A DNA stretch of 64,000 nucleotides from Zanthoxylum bungeanum (GCA_019454045.1 SKCR01007820.1:124001-188000), one strand, 5' to 3'; counted from the first letter of the stretch, positions 31,949 to 43,801 are shown. Program-made: numbers and translations. The notes: generated by a model not told the origin, from the sequence alone.

Positions 31949-33958
31949 ATTATAAGAAAAGTTAAAAAAAATCGCTAAACTAGCTAGTATTTAAAAATCC
32001 AATATTTTTGTCCACAATTCCCTTTTTTTTTTTTTTACTATGTCACATATCCTTATTCAAACAAAGCTTCTTCAACAAGCTTTGTTAGTAAAACATCTAA
32101 CGATATTCAAATATGAATGATATTGTATGATACAAACTGATCACGTGCAGAATAATAGAATTCCGGAATGCTCTGATATCAGAGAAAATACATCACACAT
32201 AAAGGACACATAATTGATAATCCTATGGACTGATAACATTCCGGAAGGAACTCATCCTAGAGAAAACACATTCCAAATAGAGTGAATTTCGAAATGAGTG
32301 GATTTCAGAATAAAGTACAAAACCCCAATGTACTTTAGACACGTAATTAATCCACTTAACTTACATGCAACTATAACGAATGACAAATGAGTTTAATAAC
32401 ATGATTATTTTCCACTTAAACTAACACGAAAGTATAATTAGTGACGTATGTTTAACATGCATCTAATATTCAAATAAATAGAATACAAATGTATCAATGA
32501 AAGATTAGTAATTAAAATCACTTGATTCAGAAAGTGTATAAGTACAAGACAAAAAAGAAGAATAAGAGGCCGGAACTCCAAATCATTGAAAAGAGATTTG
32601 AAGAAGACATATTTATTTTTTAAAAAAAATCAATCACTTTGTAAAAGACAAACACTAACTTAGACGTTGAAGTGCTGAGGAGAACTATTGCCAGAGGATT
32701 GAAGAGCGGCTTCTTTTTGGGCCAAACAACATAACAAAGCCCACAAAGAAAAAATTCTTATTAGTTCACATTTCTTGAAAGTAACTAAACTCATACTTTT
32801 TATGGCCTTCAGAATACATTAATAAAAAAAATTCTTTCTGAAGTATATTGTTTTAATTATGCTAACAAATCCTTATTTTGATTAAAATAATATATATATA
32901 TATATATATATATAGTATTTCTACTATGTGGATGTATGCATGAATTTTTCATATTGAAGCACGGTAAAATACTAATATTTATCATGTATTTTTATTTTAT
33001 ATGATAAAATATTGGTATTTTATCGTATTTTTCATGCGGACGAGAATGATTTTATATATATTTGTGGTACAGTGTATAAACTTTGACTTTTACAACCAAA
33101 GTTTTCACTTGTTTGAAATTGTTGATCTCAAAAAATCTAATGATGAGTATTGAAAAATTAAAATTGTATTGAATGATGTTAATTCATCCACCATTAGATT
33201 GCATGAGATAAATTACTGCAAAATTATGTCAAAATTTAAGTCTAAATGGCCTAAACAATATGTAAATATATACCAACTATGATCATGTTAGAAAATTTGT
33301 CCTAAAATAAATATTGTTTAGCATAGCTTTTCAAAATCTTAACTTAATTAATTACGACAAAAAAAACATTGATGATATAACAATTATTAGATCACTAAAT
33401 AAAATATGGAACATACCATAATGTAATATGAAAATAATTTTGTTTTTACAAATTTACATAAATTCGTAGAAGTTATTTGTACGTGGACAATTCAGAATTC
33501 AACAACACCTTATTGAAAGTATCAAGTTTTAATAAAATTTCTATCCCAAAATCTAATATGAAATATGAGTTATTAATTATTTTAAAAATCTATTTAAAAT
33601 TACTTTATCGCCGACAGGAAGCAACTGCCGGTTGTTATTGGGGCCACCGTTAGTTTTGGTACTGTTATAAACTTTATATTGGATTTTATATAACGGTACA
33701 TGTATCGCCAGTAACAGAACTTCCGTTTGCCGTAAATCAAATAAAAGAAAAAGCCGGAATAAAAAAGTGGCATCAAACTGAATTTAAGGAGAGGAAAAAT
33801 ATATGACAAATTAATGAGTGTGTATACATCATTCACTCAAACCTAATCTCTCAGTTCTCTCAGAGGAAGGTGAGTGTGGAAGCATCTTTTCGGGTCGTTT
33901 TTTACCCAGCTTAGAGTCACCTTTTATTGATCTTTATTGCTACAGTCCTTTTTGATAG
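31949..33958. other. Unassigned spacer left of the hAT element
   Basis: AT-rich sequence with a (TA)n tract at about 32889-32914. No domain is recognised on either strand. The last 150 bases (CTCTCAGTTCTCTCAGAGG, then GTGAGTGTGG) look like a transcribed 5' leader with a splice donor. They may belong to the CACTA element resumed at 42723 or to a host gene, but nothing proves it. Confidence 0.5.
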
Positions 33959-34429
33959 GGTGGAGGTAGATCTGGTCATCGGTCTGGTTCGATTTCCAGC
34001 CGAAATCAAACCGGCCGATTCCTGGTTCCACAAGTGTGGAACCGGAATCGGACCCAAATCAGATAATTCCGGTTCGGTTCCTACTCCACATTTATGTGAA
34101 ACCAGAACCGAACTGTTCGGTTCCGGTTCCATTCGAATTTTTTTTTTTACTTTTTTTAAAAAAATTTAATAATGATTTTTTTTAAAAAAAAAATATGAGA
34201 TTAAAAAATTTATTTAAAATTATGAATTTGAATTTAGATTACATTAAATTACAAAAAAAATTCTTATCTAAAAAAATAAATTATTAAATTAAAGAGCTTG
34301 AACTTAAATTTTTAAAAACTTAAGTTGTCTACGTATCCTCCAGAGGTGAGAGGAATTAAAGCTCACGTAGTTCCATTATAATTTTAAGATAGTTCCCCAT
34401 TGCAATTTACAATTATTACTAATCAATCA

Positions 34430-34922
34430 TCATTATTAGTGTATGTTGATCCTTCAGCTCCCGTTCCGCTTGCACTTGCAGATGCATTGTCGAACAAGTC
34501 TTCAAAGTCATCAGGGGCATCTTCTTCTTGCCTCATATCAGTTCGAGTTCAATCATCCACACATGTTGTTGCTTCTAAAGTGCTTGGATGTAATGAAAAC
34601 CGTCTCGCTTCCAATATATTGCCTCATATGCTAAAGCTTGCTCAATCGCAACGGTGGAAACAGGTGCTGCCAGTAACTCTTTAACAATAATTGATAATTC
34701 AGGAAATACATTTTGATGTCGGTTCCACCAGTCAAGGACTTGAAAATTTGTACTCACTAAACTTTCAGTAGGAAACTCGAAAATTAATAGATAAATAATT
34801 ATCTAATTTCGGGTTGTTAGTCGTGTTATCCCTATATTTTTTAATTCGTTGTAGTAACCAACGATCACATACACTAAGTTTTGATTGTATTACGGGTTCA
34901 CTATTACTAGATTATTCTATTG
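34430..34922 (-). pseudogene. hAT transposase, C-terminal dimerisation part
   Basis: On the minus strand TNFQVLDWWNRHQNVFPELS and KELLAAPVSTVAIEQAL match the C-terminal hATC dimerisation domain of plant hAT transposases of the RICESLEEPER/DAYSLEEPER type. An acidic tail follows to about 34430. The rest of the gene continues at 40670 on the far side of copia-4. Stops and frameshifts occur. Confidence 0.88.
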
Positions 34923-34927
34923 ATTGC

Positions 34928-35434
34928 TGTTGTAAATTTAGTATCATTAAACATCAAATAAATAACATGCAAACAAACAATTCAAACCAGAAAATTGGAT
35001 CTAATATGCATAAACCCTAGAAAACCTTAAAACTTGAAAATTAAGAAAAACATTATGAATCCAAGTCGAGATAATCCTCTGTCCTTAAGAACTTATTGGC
35101 TCCGTCACAGGTGCTTTACGGATTCGCAATTGGCCAATGTTCTCCCAGGATAACTTGGTTCCTTCTTGTTCAAGGAGCACTCCTCGACAAGTATACAAAC
35201 TAGGAAATGGTTGAACTCTCTCTCAAAACCAAAAACAACAAATGACTCACAAATTTCAAATATCTTTTCTGTTCCTTTTGTATTGGATATAATGCCTCTT
35301 TTATAAGGCATGTAAGGGTGCCAATAGGGCACCCTTTGGGGTGGGGTACAACCCTCCAAAAGGTTGTACCCCTCACAAGCACCCAATGCAACAAAAGGAC
35401 ATATTTACCCTTAATGAACATTTAGAAGAATTTT
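34928..35434 (-). mobile_element. 3' LTR of copia-4, truncated at its start
   Basis: It matches the LTR at 40152-40664 from TGTTGTAAATTTAG to GAAGAATTT. On the minus strand it should begin TGTTGGAAATTC, but the first bases are missing and it joins directly to internal sequence (CATAGTCTTG at 35435). The polypurine tract and roughly 130 bases present in the relative at 63656-63790 are gone, indicating a deletion. Confidence 0.88.
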
Positions 35435-35929
35435 CATAGTCTTGAACTGTTCTGCCGTTGGTGTAAACCAAGACAACTACCAACACACAGCTTTACTTCG
35501 ACCATTTTCCCGTTCTACGGTTGTGTTCATTTCGGCCCTGAACAACGGTCCCAGATTCATCAAGCACTTTAGGGTAACCCGCCTTTAAAAGTTCTCATGG
35601 AAGCGGCCTCACTTCTTACTTGAAATAGATGATCTACTATGAAGATGTAATCTGTCTTTACCCTCATTAGGACTCATCTCCTAATATAGTGATCATTAAA
35701 AGCCTTAGCTTATCCTAACCAATGACAGACATCACTCAGCGTCATTATCGGAATGGGAAAGAGTACAAAACTCTTTAGTGCTTGTTTTGAATTGCACAAA
35801 GTTTCAGTTGTCCCTTTTGAACCTAGATCTTGGGATCTTCAGTCAGCTAGGTTGGGTTTCCACAGTGACAATTCTTAATTTATAGGCTTCAAGCCCATTC
35901 CCCTCGATGACTTCTCAACTTGCTCTCGA
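35435..35929 (-). other. 3' non-coding part of copia-4
   Basis: No reading frame with a known domain. It matches the corresponding part of copia-5 (63791-64000), including TTCTCATGGAAGCGGCCTCA (35594-35613). Confidence 0.7.
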
Positions 35930-36300
35930 GGTAAACCTTTAGTTAGTGGATCCGCTAGGTTTTCCTTCTACTTGACATAATCGATCATTATTATGCCACT
36001 TGAGAACAGTTGACCTATGGTATTATGTTTCCGACGTATGTGTCGAGACTTACCATTATACATTGTATTTTGGGCTCTCCCAATAGCCGATTGGCTTTCA
36101 CAATGTATGCTAATCGCTGGCACCGGTTTGGCCCAACTAGGAATATCCTCCAGGAAGTTTCAAAGCCATTCTGTTTCTTCCGCTATTTTGTCTAACGCTA
36201 TGAACTCTGAATCCATAATAGACCGGGCAACTCATGTTTGCCTCGAGGATTTCCATGACACGACTAATAGATGAAGAGTTAGGTTAGCTACTCTCAAATC
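35930..36300 (-). pseudogene. Copia-4 RNase H
   Basis: On the minus strand the fragments SIMDSEFIALDKIAEET, EWLRNFLEDIPSWAKPVPAI, SIHCESQSAIGRAQNTMYNG, KSRHIRRKHNTIGQL and NLADPLTKGL are the C-terminal RNase H block of copia pol. The usual CDSQ is CESQ, which would lose a catalytic Asp. A stop and at least one frameshift are present. It removes genomic RNA from the RNA-DNA hybrid in functional relatives. Confidence 0.88.
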
Positions 36301-36329
36301 TTTCATATCAAATTTGCTGGATAACACTT

Positions 36330-36940
36330 TCTTGGTAGACTGAATCAACTCATGATTATTACCAATTATCAGCATATCGTCTACATAGAGACATACAATG
36401 ACATATCATTCTTGAGTTGATTTGGTGTTTATACACTTATCACACTCATCGGTTTTAAACCCACTTGACAACATCTCTTTGTCAATCTTCTCATGTCATT
36501 GTCTAGGTGTTTGTTTTAATCCGTACAAGGATTTTACAAGTTTGAACACCTTCTGTTCTTATCCAGAAACATTAAACCCTTCTGGTTGTTCCATGTAAGT
36601 CTCTTCATCCAATTCACCATTCAAGAATGACGTCTTTACATTCTTTTGATGTATTTCAAGACCAAATATAGCTGCTATGGCTATAAGAATTCTTACCGAT
36701 GTGATACGAATCACTGGTGGATAGGTGTCAAAGTAAACAAGGCCTTCTTTTTGTCTATAACCTTTTATGAAAAACCTCGCCTTGTACTTCTCTATTGATC
36801 CATCCATTTTCATCTTCCGTTTGAATATCCATTTGTAGCCTAGTGGCTTACAACCTGGAGGAAGATCAACCTACTCCCAAGTATGGTTTTGTAGGATTGA
36901 ATCAATATCATTGTTCATAGCCTCTTTCCACAGAGGTGCC
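36330..36940 (-). pseudogene. Copia-4 reverse transcriptase
   Basis: On the minus strand the frame shows MKMDGSIEKYKARFFIKGYR, the KNVKTSFLNGELDEETYMEQ block and PEGFNVSG. After a break, the active site LYVDDMLIIG falls at about 36360-36400. The N-terminal part at 36840-36940 keeps an NHTWELVDLPPG-like region in damaged form. The stops outside the long open stretch (36559-36813) inactivate it. Confidence 0.88.
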
Positions 36941-37248
36941 TCCGGAGAAGACATTGCTTTTTTATAGCATTGAGGCTCATTTTCTAACAAATATGTCAGA
37001 AAATCGGATCTGACTCTTGGTCAACCTTGACAGTATCAACATATCTTTTTGAGAGACTCTCTTCTTTGTCTTTCCTTACAAGGAAATGTCTCTTCAAAAA
37101 ATATTGCATTCCTTGACTCAATCATCACATTTGGATTGATGCCAGGAATCTCATACTTGTGTGCCAAGAATTGATACGCACTACTGTTGCAAACATATCC
37201 GATGAATATACAGTCAACAGTTTTGGGTCTTATTCCACCTTCTTAGGT

Positions 37249-38010
37249 TTAGGAACCATCACCTTGGCAATTGGCAAGACACCCCCACATTTTCAGATAT
37301 TTGTAGGAAGGTACATAACCTTTCCACAACTCATATGGTGTCTTGTCCAATCTCCTGTGAGGAAGCTTGTTCAGAACGTAGTTCGCGGAAAGCAGGGCTT
37401 TCCCCCACAATTTCTGAGGTAAACCAGAACTAATCAACATGGCATTCATCATTTCCTTCAACGTTCGGTTTTTGCACTTAACAATCCCGTTTGTTGAGGA
37501 GAATAAGGAGCATGGGTTTCGTGAATAATTCCGTGCACAGAACAATATTCACCGAATGATGAAACATATTCACCACCTCTATCACTCCTGATTCTTTTGA
37601 TTTCCTTGCCAAGTTGATTTGTAACTTCGTTCTCAGTGTATAAAGCTCTCAATAGCTTCAGCTTTGCTCCTCAGCAAATACACTTAACAGAATCTTGTGC
37701 TTTCATCGATAAAAGTGACAAAGTACTTTTTACCGCCTCTTGTTTGCACAATATTCATGTCACACACGTCAATGTGTACAAGTTCCAAGGGTTCAGAACT
37801 TCGTTCTATGATGTTCTATGTATTTTTGCTTCAACACATGCCTCACACTTATGTTGGCTATCAATGCAAATTTAGGTATAAGGTCCATGTTAATTAATGT
37901 ACTCCTTGTATCATAATTAACATGCCCTAACCTCTCATGCCATACATTTTGTGATTCAATAATATAAGCAGAAGTTTCAGCTTTATTAACAGCACAATTG
38001 ACAGTCATTG
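37249..38010 (-). pseudogene. Copia-4 integrase
   Basis: The minus-strand fragments give the pre-integrase segment (VWHERLGHVNYDT, about 37935), the core with IKRIRSDRGGEYVSSFGEYC (second catalytic Asp), and an SPQQTG...GIVKCKNRTLKEMMN segment where the usual NGVVERKNRT is damaged: the catalytic Glu position is Lys. The C-terminal LWGKALLSANYVLNKLPHR and TPYELWKGYVPSYKYLKMWG follow. Two frameshifts break the region. Confidence 0.9.
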
Positions 38011-38437
38011 AAAAGGCCCTCAGCGAGGTATCCTTTTACTACATAGACATCATTTTGGTCAATATAATCTTGTCAGAAACAAATACAAACCCGAGACCGA
38101 GTTTTTCCGAATATCTGGGACATGAAAACATTCTTATATGTAAGCTCCGTTCCGGATATCATTTTCAGAACCACTGTGTCTTGTCTAACCATTCAAGAGG
38201 TAGACGACTTTCCCATTGTCAGATGATCGCCGCCATCGACCTTCTGATATGAGGAAAGCATCTTGCTATCTGCACAGATATGACGAGTAGCCCCAGTGTC
38301 TACCCATCATTCTCTCGGATTCCCAACCAAGTTGGATTCAGTTACCACTGCTGAGAGGTTCATTTCTGAAATCTCATCAGTTAACTGCTCATCTTCAGCG
38401 ACATAGGCTCATTTTTCTTGTCCTTGTCCTGAGACTT

Positions 38438-39235
38438 CTAATTTCTGCAGTCCTTTGTCATATGACCGCTCTTTTCACAGTTGTAGCACTTCCCCTTGAA
38501 CTTCTTGTTCGCTTGGGAAGAATCACCTCCACTGTTTCTTTTCTTGCTACCATTCACACCCTCAATGATGTTGGCCTTAGACTCCATAGTCTTGTAGCTG
38601 GCATTCTCGGACATCCTGTTGTCCTCCTTGATTCTCAATCGAACACTAAGGTCTTCAAGGCTCATATGCTTCTTTTTGTATTTCAAATAGCTCCTGAAGT
38701 CCTTCCATGATGGAGGCAACTTTTCAATTATGGCGTCAACTTGAAACATCTCATAGAGTTTCATACCCTAATCCAGTATTTCATGAATGATCAGCTGCAG
38801 TTCACCCAACTGAGACATCACCGTCCTTGAATCTACCATCTTGTAATCCAGGAACCTACCCAAGACAAATTTCTTTTGTCCAGCATCCTCGATTTTATAC
38901 TTCTTCTCGAGAGATTCCCAGAGAATCTTCGCAGAAGTCATGCCTTGGTACACATTGTGCATGGTATTGTCAAGACCACCCAAAAGGTAGTTCTTGCATA
39001 AGAAGTCTCAAGACATCCAAGTCTGTTCTCGCTCTTCCTTGGCCATTTCAGATTCACCCTCCACAGGACCCGAATGATCTTTGAGGAATTTAGCCAACTG
39101 GAGAGTTGTCAGGTAGAACAACATTTTGCTCTGCCACTTCTTGAAATTTGCCCCACCAAATTTCTCCGGATTTTCTCCATGAGAGACCGGTACTATGATA
39201 TTTCCGCTAGCCATTTGTAACTGAAAAAAATCCAA
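38438..39235 (-). pseudogene. Copia-4 gag with zinc knuckle
   Basis: The minus-strand frame starts at 39235 or at the inner Met of MASGNIIVPVSHGENPEKFG. It runs through the UBN2-type gag domain (FGGANFKKWQSKMLFYLTTL, ILWESLEKKYKIEDAGQKKF, the IIEKLPPSWKDFRSYLKYKK block) to the CCHC knuckle CYNCEKSGHMTKDC near 38445. Two stops (about 39006 and 38766) split it into three pieces that share one frame or nearly so. Apart from the stops it is the best kept part of copia-4. It would form the virus-like particle. Confidence 0.92.
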
Positions 39236-39739
39236 AAGGGGTCAATTAGTCTACAAAAGACAAATTGCACAACGATCAACGAATGATCTTGTTCAAAGTG
39301 ATGTACTAGGTAACCACTTGTTGTTCTATTGGACGGTGGTTCCAATAAATACAAGTCCTTGAATTTCAACTGAAGATTCTTTAGAAAAATGAATAAACGA
39401 ATATCGCATTTTTGACAGAATATTCTTTAAACACTTTTCCAATAGGATCTTTTAGCAATTCAAACCCAGAACTGCACTTTATACAATAGTACAGACAATG
39501 TACAATATGTGTAGATATGTGTAAGTGTCAATCAAGATTGGATGAAATTTCTTGTGTATGATTACACTTTAAATTCTCAACCAAGTATGCAACACACAAT
39601 CAATTTCAACTTTATCACTATGTGTATGCTTGTGATAATTGAACAACCTAATAATAACTTAAATCTATACTACCAAGATTAATGTGTTACAGTATATGAC
39701 TTACTAAGTTAATATTAATTTAAGTTTGCAGTTTATAAT

Positions 39740-40070
39740 AATTACAGGACTATTTCGTTAGTGTCGCGTTCGTATATACGTTCGAACGAGACTGGCAGTG
39801 TGGGTGCGTTCGTGTTGCGTTTGACAACGCGTTTGAACGAAGTGTTTCCAGAGAGTTCACGTTCGTATAGCGTTCGAGAACGCGTTCGAACGGAATGATT
39901 TCAGAGAGTTTACGTTCGAGTTGTGTTTAGGACGCGTTCGAACGTTTTTAGGCAGAAGGCTTGCGTTCGAGTTACGTTTGAAGACGTGTTCGAACGTTCT
40001 TACGAATTTTTAGATTTTTGCCTTCGCGTGCGTCGGGCGTTCGAACGCCCTACGGGTTTTTCATGCACAG
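39740..40070 (-). repeat. CpG-rich tandem repeat in the copia-4 leader
   Basis: Five to six degenerate units of about 55-65 bases carry CGTTCGAACG-type palindromes, for example CGTTCGAACG, GCGTTTGAACGAA, GCGTTCGAACGG and GCGTTCGAACGTT, each preceded by a GTTCG(T/A)(A/G)T(A/T)(T/G)CG block. They lie between the 5' LTR and gag, in DNA otherwise poor in CG. Confidence 0.85.
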
Positions 40071-40151
40071 TTCGTATTTTCCCAGAGAATTTTCTACCAT
40101 AGCATGCAAATTACTATCTAACAACACTAGAATCCGATAAGTTCTTAAGAT

Positions 40152-40664
40152 TGTTGTAAATTTAGTGTCATTAAACATCAAATAAATAACATGCAAACAA
40201 ACAATTCAAACCAGAAAATTGGATCTAGTATGCATAAACCCTAGAAAACCTTAAAACTTGAAAATTAAGAAAAACCTTATGAATCCAAGTCGAGATAATC
40301 ATCTGTCCTTAAGAAATTATTGGCCCCGTCACAGGTGCTTTATGGATTCGCAATTGGCCAATGTTCTCCCAGGATAACTTGGTTCCTTCTTGTGCAAGGA
40401 GCACTCATTGACAATTATACAAACTAGGAAATGGTTGAACTCTCTCTCAAAAACCAAAAACAACAAATGACTCACAAATTTCAGATATCTTTTCTGTTTC
40501 TTTTGTATTGGATATAATGCCTCTTTTATAAGGCATGTAAGGGTGCCAATAGGGCACCCTTTGGGGTGGGGTGCAACCCTCCAAAAGGTTGTACCCCTCA
40601 CAAGCACCCAATGCAACAAAATGACAGATTTACCCTTAATGAACATTTAGAAGAATTTCCAACA
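40152..40664 (-). mobile_element. 5' LTR of copia-4
   Basis: Complete 513-base LTR: on the minus strand it starts TGTTGGAAATTCTTC and ends AATTTACAACA. It carries TATAAAAGAG on the minus strand near 40525 as a likely TATA box. The sequence next to its inner end (ATCTTAAGAACTTATCGG on the minus strand) is not the usual initiator tRNA-Met site. Confidence 0.92.
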
Positions 40665-40669
40665 ATTGC

Positions 40670-42217
40670 AAGTTATATCTACTAACATAATCATTAAATA
40701 AATCTATTAAGTCAATTTTTATTTTAGCTATTATTCTTTTAATATCAATTTAATCTATTAATTCTAAATATCCATAGTAAACTTGTAAGACACTATTCAA
40801 ACATTTTAATTTAAATCTATGATCAAAAATTGTGGCAATAAGATAAAGTAATGAAATGTCTCTAAAATAATTTAACCATTTTCGTTTCATAACATAAATA
40901 GTTTCAATTAAAAGAACATCATTAGGATCAGAACTTTCAGTATGCTCAGCTAGAGTACCAACAATATTCAAACTTTCAACAAGAAATAAATGTGTTATAG
41001 GATAATAAACACCGGTAAAAATATTTATAGCATCATTAAAAACTTTTAAAATATTTAAAAATTTTCACAAATATCCCATTAATTAGGAAAAAATGTGATA
41101 TGTTGAATATGTTGCAAAAAAAATTGCATAATGCATCTTTATATTGGAAAGCTTGACATAAAAGAAAATAAGTTGAATTTAACGTGTTGAAACATCTCGT
41201 AAAAGTTTTATCGCTTTAATACTATTTAATTTATAAAACTTAGCCCATTCTCTCCTAACTTGAGAATATGATCAAAAATAATAAAGTGCAATCTTAATAG
41301 AATCAATGAAATGTGCTAAACTAGTCAGACCATCTTGAACACATAAATTAAGGACATGACATGTGCAATGAACATGAAAAAATCGACCCCCCAAATTTGG
41401 TTCGCATATTTATGTTAAATCTTTAATTGATGCAGTATTTACAGATGTATTAACAAAACCAATTGTTAAAATTTTACCTAATAAACTAAATTCATCAAAA
41501 ATTAATTTCATCATTCTATAAATATTTTGTGCAGTATGTTGTTCATCAAAAACTCTAAATGTAATAAGTCATTTTTTCATGTTTTATGATGCATCAATCC
41601 AATGACAAGTCACACACATGTATGAGTGTGTTCGCCAATGGTCACTCCAAATATCAGAACAAATAGAATGACGACCTTTAATATCTTTAAATGTTTCATT
41701 TAAAATAATTTTACCATCTTTGTATAATTTAAAAATTTGACGTTTTGTTGTATTTCTAGTCATTCTACAAGCAGCATGATTTAAAGCATTCTGAATGTAA
41801 TTAGTAAAAGTAATTTTTTTCACCAAAACTTAAAGAAAGATGTGTCATATAAGTTAATTTAGCAAATTCTTCTCTATTTTTAGCATCAGAATATTTAAAT
41901 AAATCGAAAGAACTTGTATGTCTACTAGATGATGCGTACCTGGCCATTTGAGTTTGCGTTGTATCAAGTCCAATTTCAGCGGCATAATTTCTTTCCAAGT
42001 ACTTGTTCATATTGCCATATCCACCGATAAATTTGTAAGAAACCCCACAATAGTTGCATATTGTTCTTGGACCTTCATTTTCAGTATCGACTAAATATAA
42101 ATGAATTTTGAAAATATCGGAGGAACGTGATTTAACTTTTCTTCTCCTTGTACTGATACTATGACCGCTCTCTTGGGTTGACACATTTGACATGATGTTC
42201 TCAGATGAGCTTGTCAT
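40670..42217 (-). pseudogene. hAT transposase, BED finger and catalytic part
   Basis: The minus-strand frame starts at 42217. It contains a degenerate BED zinc finger (TICNYCGVSYKF near 42070; the His pair is lost). The segment GRHSICSDIWSDHWRTHSYM and CVTCHWIDAS (about 41590-41660) holds the first catalytic region of plant hAT transposases. Further on are HVHCTCHVLNLCVQDGL (about 41330) and KRKWLNYFRDISLLYLIATI with FDHRFKLK near 40800-40890. Stops and frameshifts are frequent. The C-terminal domain continues at 34430-34922 after copia-4. The enzyme is of the RICESLEEPER/DAYSLEEPER type but is not functional. Confidence 0.9.
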
Positions 42218-42734
42218 TTTTTGTTAAAGAAATTTTAAAGAATGAGAGAATTGAGAATGAGAAATTGTAGATGAGAGAATTTAGAATGAGAGAATTGTAA
42301 AAATTGAGAGAATTGAGAATTTGTGTGTTGAAAAAATAAAAAATGACCAATATTTATATATTTTTGGAATATTTTTGTGATACCTAAAATGCCCATAAAA
42401 CTAGTCGTTTTATTAATGTTATTAAGGGTAAATTAATAAATTACATATTTTATTTATTTATTTTTTGGAATTTATGGTAGGGAGCCGTTGCTCCTTGCCC
42501 AGCCGAACGGCTAGTACCGTTGGGAGCCCTACGGTTTCAACCAGAATCATAGAACCGCTAGAACAGGACGATTCCAGCAATTTGAACCCGTTCCAATTCA
42601 AACAGTTGGAACCATCCGGTTCCAGCGGTTCTATTTCGGTTCGGTCATGGGTGAACCCTAACCAAACCGAAAAAATTTAGTTCCAGTTCCAGAACCCGAA
42701 CCGTGGCGGGTGTAGGTGGAGGTAATAGATAAAT

Positions 42735-43165
42735 GAAGCTTACATTATTACAGAATTACGGATAATTTATGACGGTTAATTAAAAATCGACATTAAAAAT
42801 ATATTATGATAATTTTTAATAAAATCGTCATAAATTTTGGAACATATAATGACGGTTTAAATAAATATCAGTTATTAATTATAATGAGCAAGTAATAGTG
42901 ATGATTTATAATCATAACCGACGTTATTTTTCTATTTATTTAATGAGAGTTTTTCAAACGACCGTCATTGAATGTACATAAAATAATATGACGATTATTT
43001 AGTAATAACCGTCATATTCTCTTCAAAAAATATGACGGTACTAACTATCTGTCATCTCTTTTGAAAACAAATATGACAATTATTATTTAATAACCATCAT
43101 ATTTTTCTAAAATAAATATGACGGTTATTTGGTAATAAGTGTCATCTTTTTTCAATAATAAAATA
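42735..43165 (+). repeat. CACTA-type subterminal repeats
   Basis: The motif TGACGGTTATT and its complement AATAACCGTCA, with variants, recur about ten times in 430 bases in both orientations, often as pairs facing each other. Dense short motifs of this kind bind the transposase near the ends of En/Spm elements. A TNP2-like frame follows at 43802. A clear CACTA terminus was not found. Confidence 0.65.
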
Positions 43166-43801
43166 TTCAACACTAGAACATAACAGAACAGAACTAAAAC
43201 TACAGCTTTAAAAATATAGCAATAGAAGTTGCGCCTCCAATTGAGCAAAATCTTCAGTTTTGAGTTTACAAGGTACAAACTCTTTAATTTCTATAATTAG
43301 CTTCAAATTATTTTTAATCAAATCCTTAATTTAATATTATGTTTCTTCACTTTACTTCAAATATGAGTTGAAATAATACTTTTGAGATGAGAGTTTTTTT
43401 AATTTTGTGGTGGTTGTTTACATGTGTAGTGGTTGTGTTTTTGAGATGTGGAGTTAAAAATATATGATTTTGGAGTTGTTATTTGCACTCGATTGCATTA
43501 TATGTGTGCGTGTATGTTTATGTGTTAAAAAATATTATAGTAGTTGATTTTTGAGATATGGAGTTGAAAATGATGATTTGAAGTTACTGTTTCCATTTGA
43601 TTGCATATTTTATTTGTTAAAATAGCTTATTTTATGTGTAGTGGTTGATTTTTGAGATTTGAATATTGTGATTTTTAGTTGTTATTTATACTTGATTGCA
43701 TATTGTTGAGGTTTAAAATAATTTGCTCGATTTACTATACTTATTTATTTGTTATAATTAGTTATTTTCTTATGTCCTTTTATTATTTTGGAATATATAA
43801 A
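43166..43801. other. Leader between CACTA subterminal repeats and TNP2
   Basis: AT-rich, with TTTTTGAGAT(A/G)TGGAGTT-like segments repeated near 43440, 43552 and 43640. No gene is seen. Confidence 0.5.

Larger units (their letters stand above)
34928..40664 (-). mobile_element. Copia-4, nested in the hAT transposase, TSD ATTGC
   Basis: Two LTRs (34928-35434 and 40152-40664) flank minus-strand gag, integrase, RT and RNase H. ATTGC lies exactly at 34923-34927 and 40665-40669. By eye the two LTRs differ at about 17 positions over about 507 bases, so this is one of the younger insertions here. The order gag, integrase, RT, RNase H identifies Ty1/copia, of a lineage distinct from copia-1/2/3. Confidence 0.95.
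33967..42714 (-). mobile_element. hAT transposon with 8-bp TSD GGTGGAGG
   Basis: GGTGGAGG occurs at 33959-33966 and 42715-42722. The left end starts TAGATCTGGTC; the right end, read inward on the minus strand, starts TACACCCGCCA, an eroded inverted match. Both subterminal regions (33970-34135 and 42480-42710) are rich in CCGGTTC / GAACCGG repeats typical of hAT ends. Transposase fragments lie on the minus strand at both sides of a nested copia element. Without copia-4 the transposon is about 3 kb, a normal hAT size. Confidence 0.82.

Noticed and set aside
33600..33836. Possible small membrane protein on the minus strand
   Set aside because: Short, AT-rich, without homology or start context; the region is flanking sequence of the hAT insertion.
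35245..35420. CACCC/GGGTG-rich stretch as an independent regulatory island
   Set aside because: It is part of the copia-4 LTR and recurs at 40460-40640.
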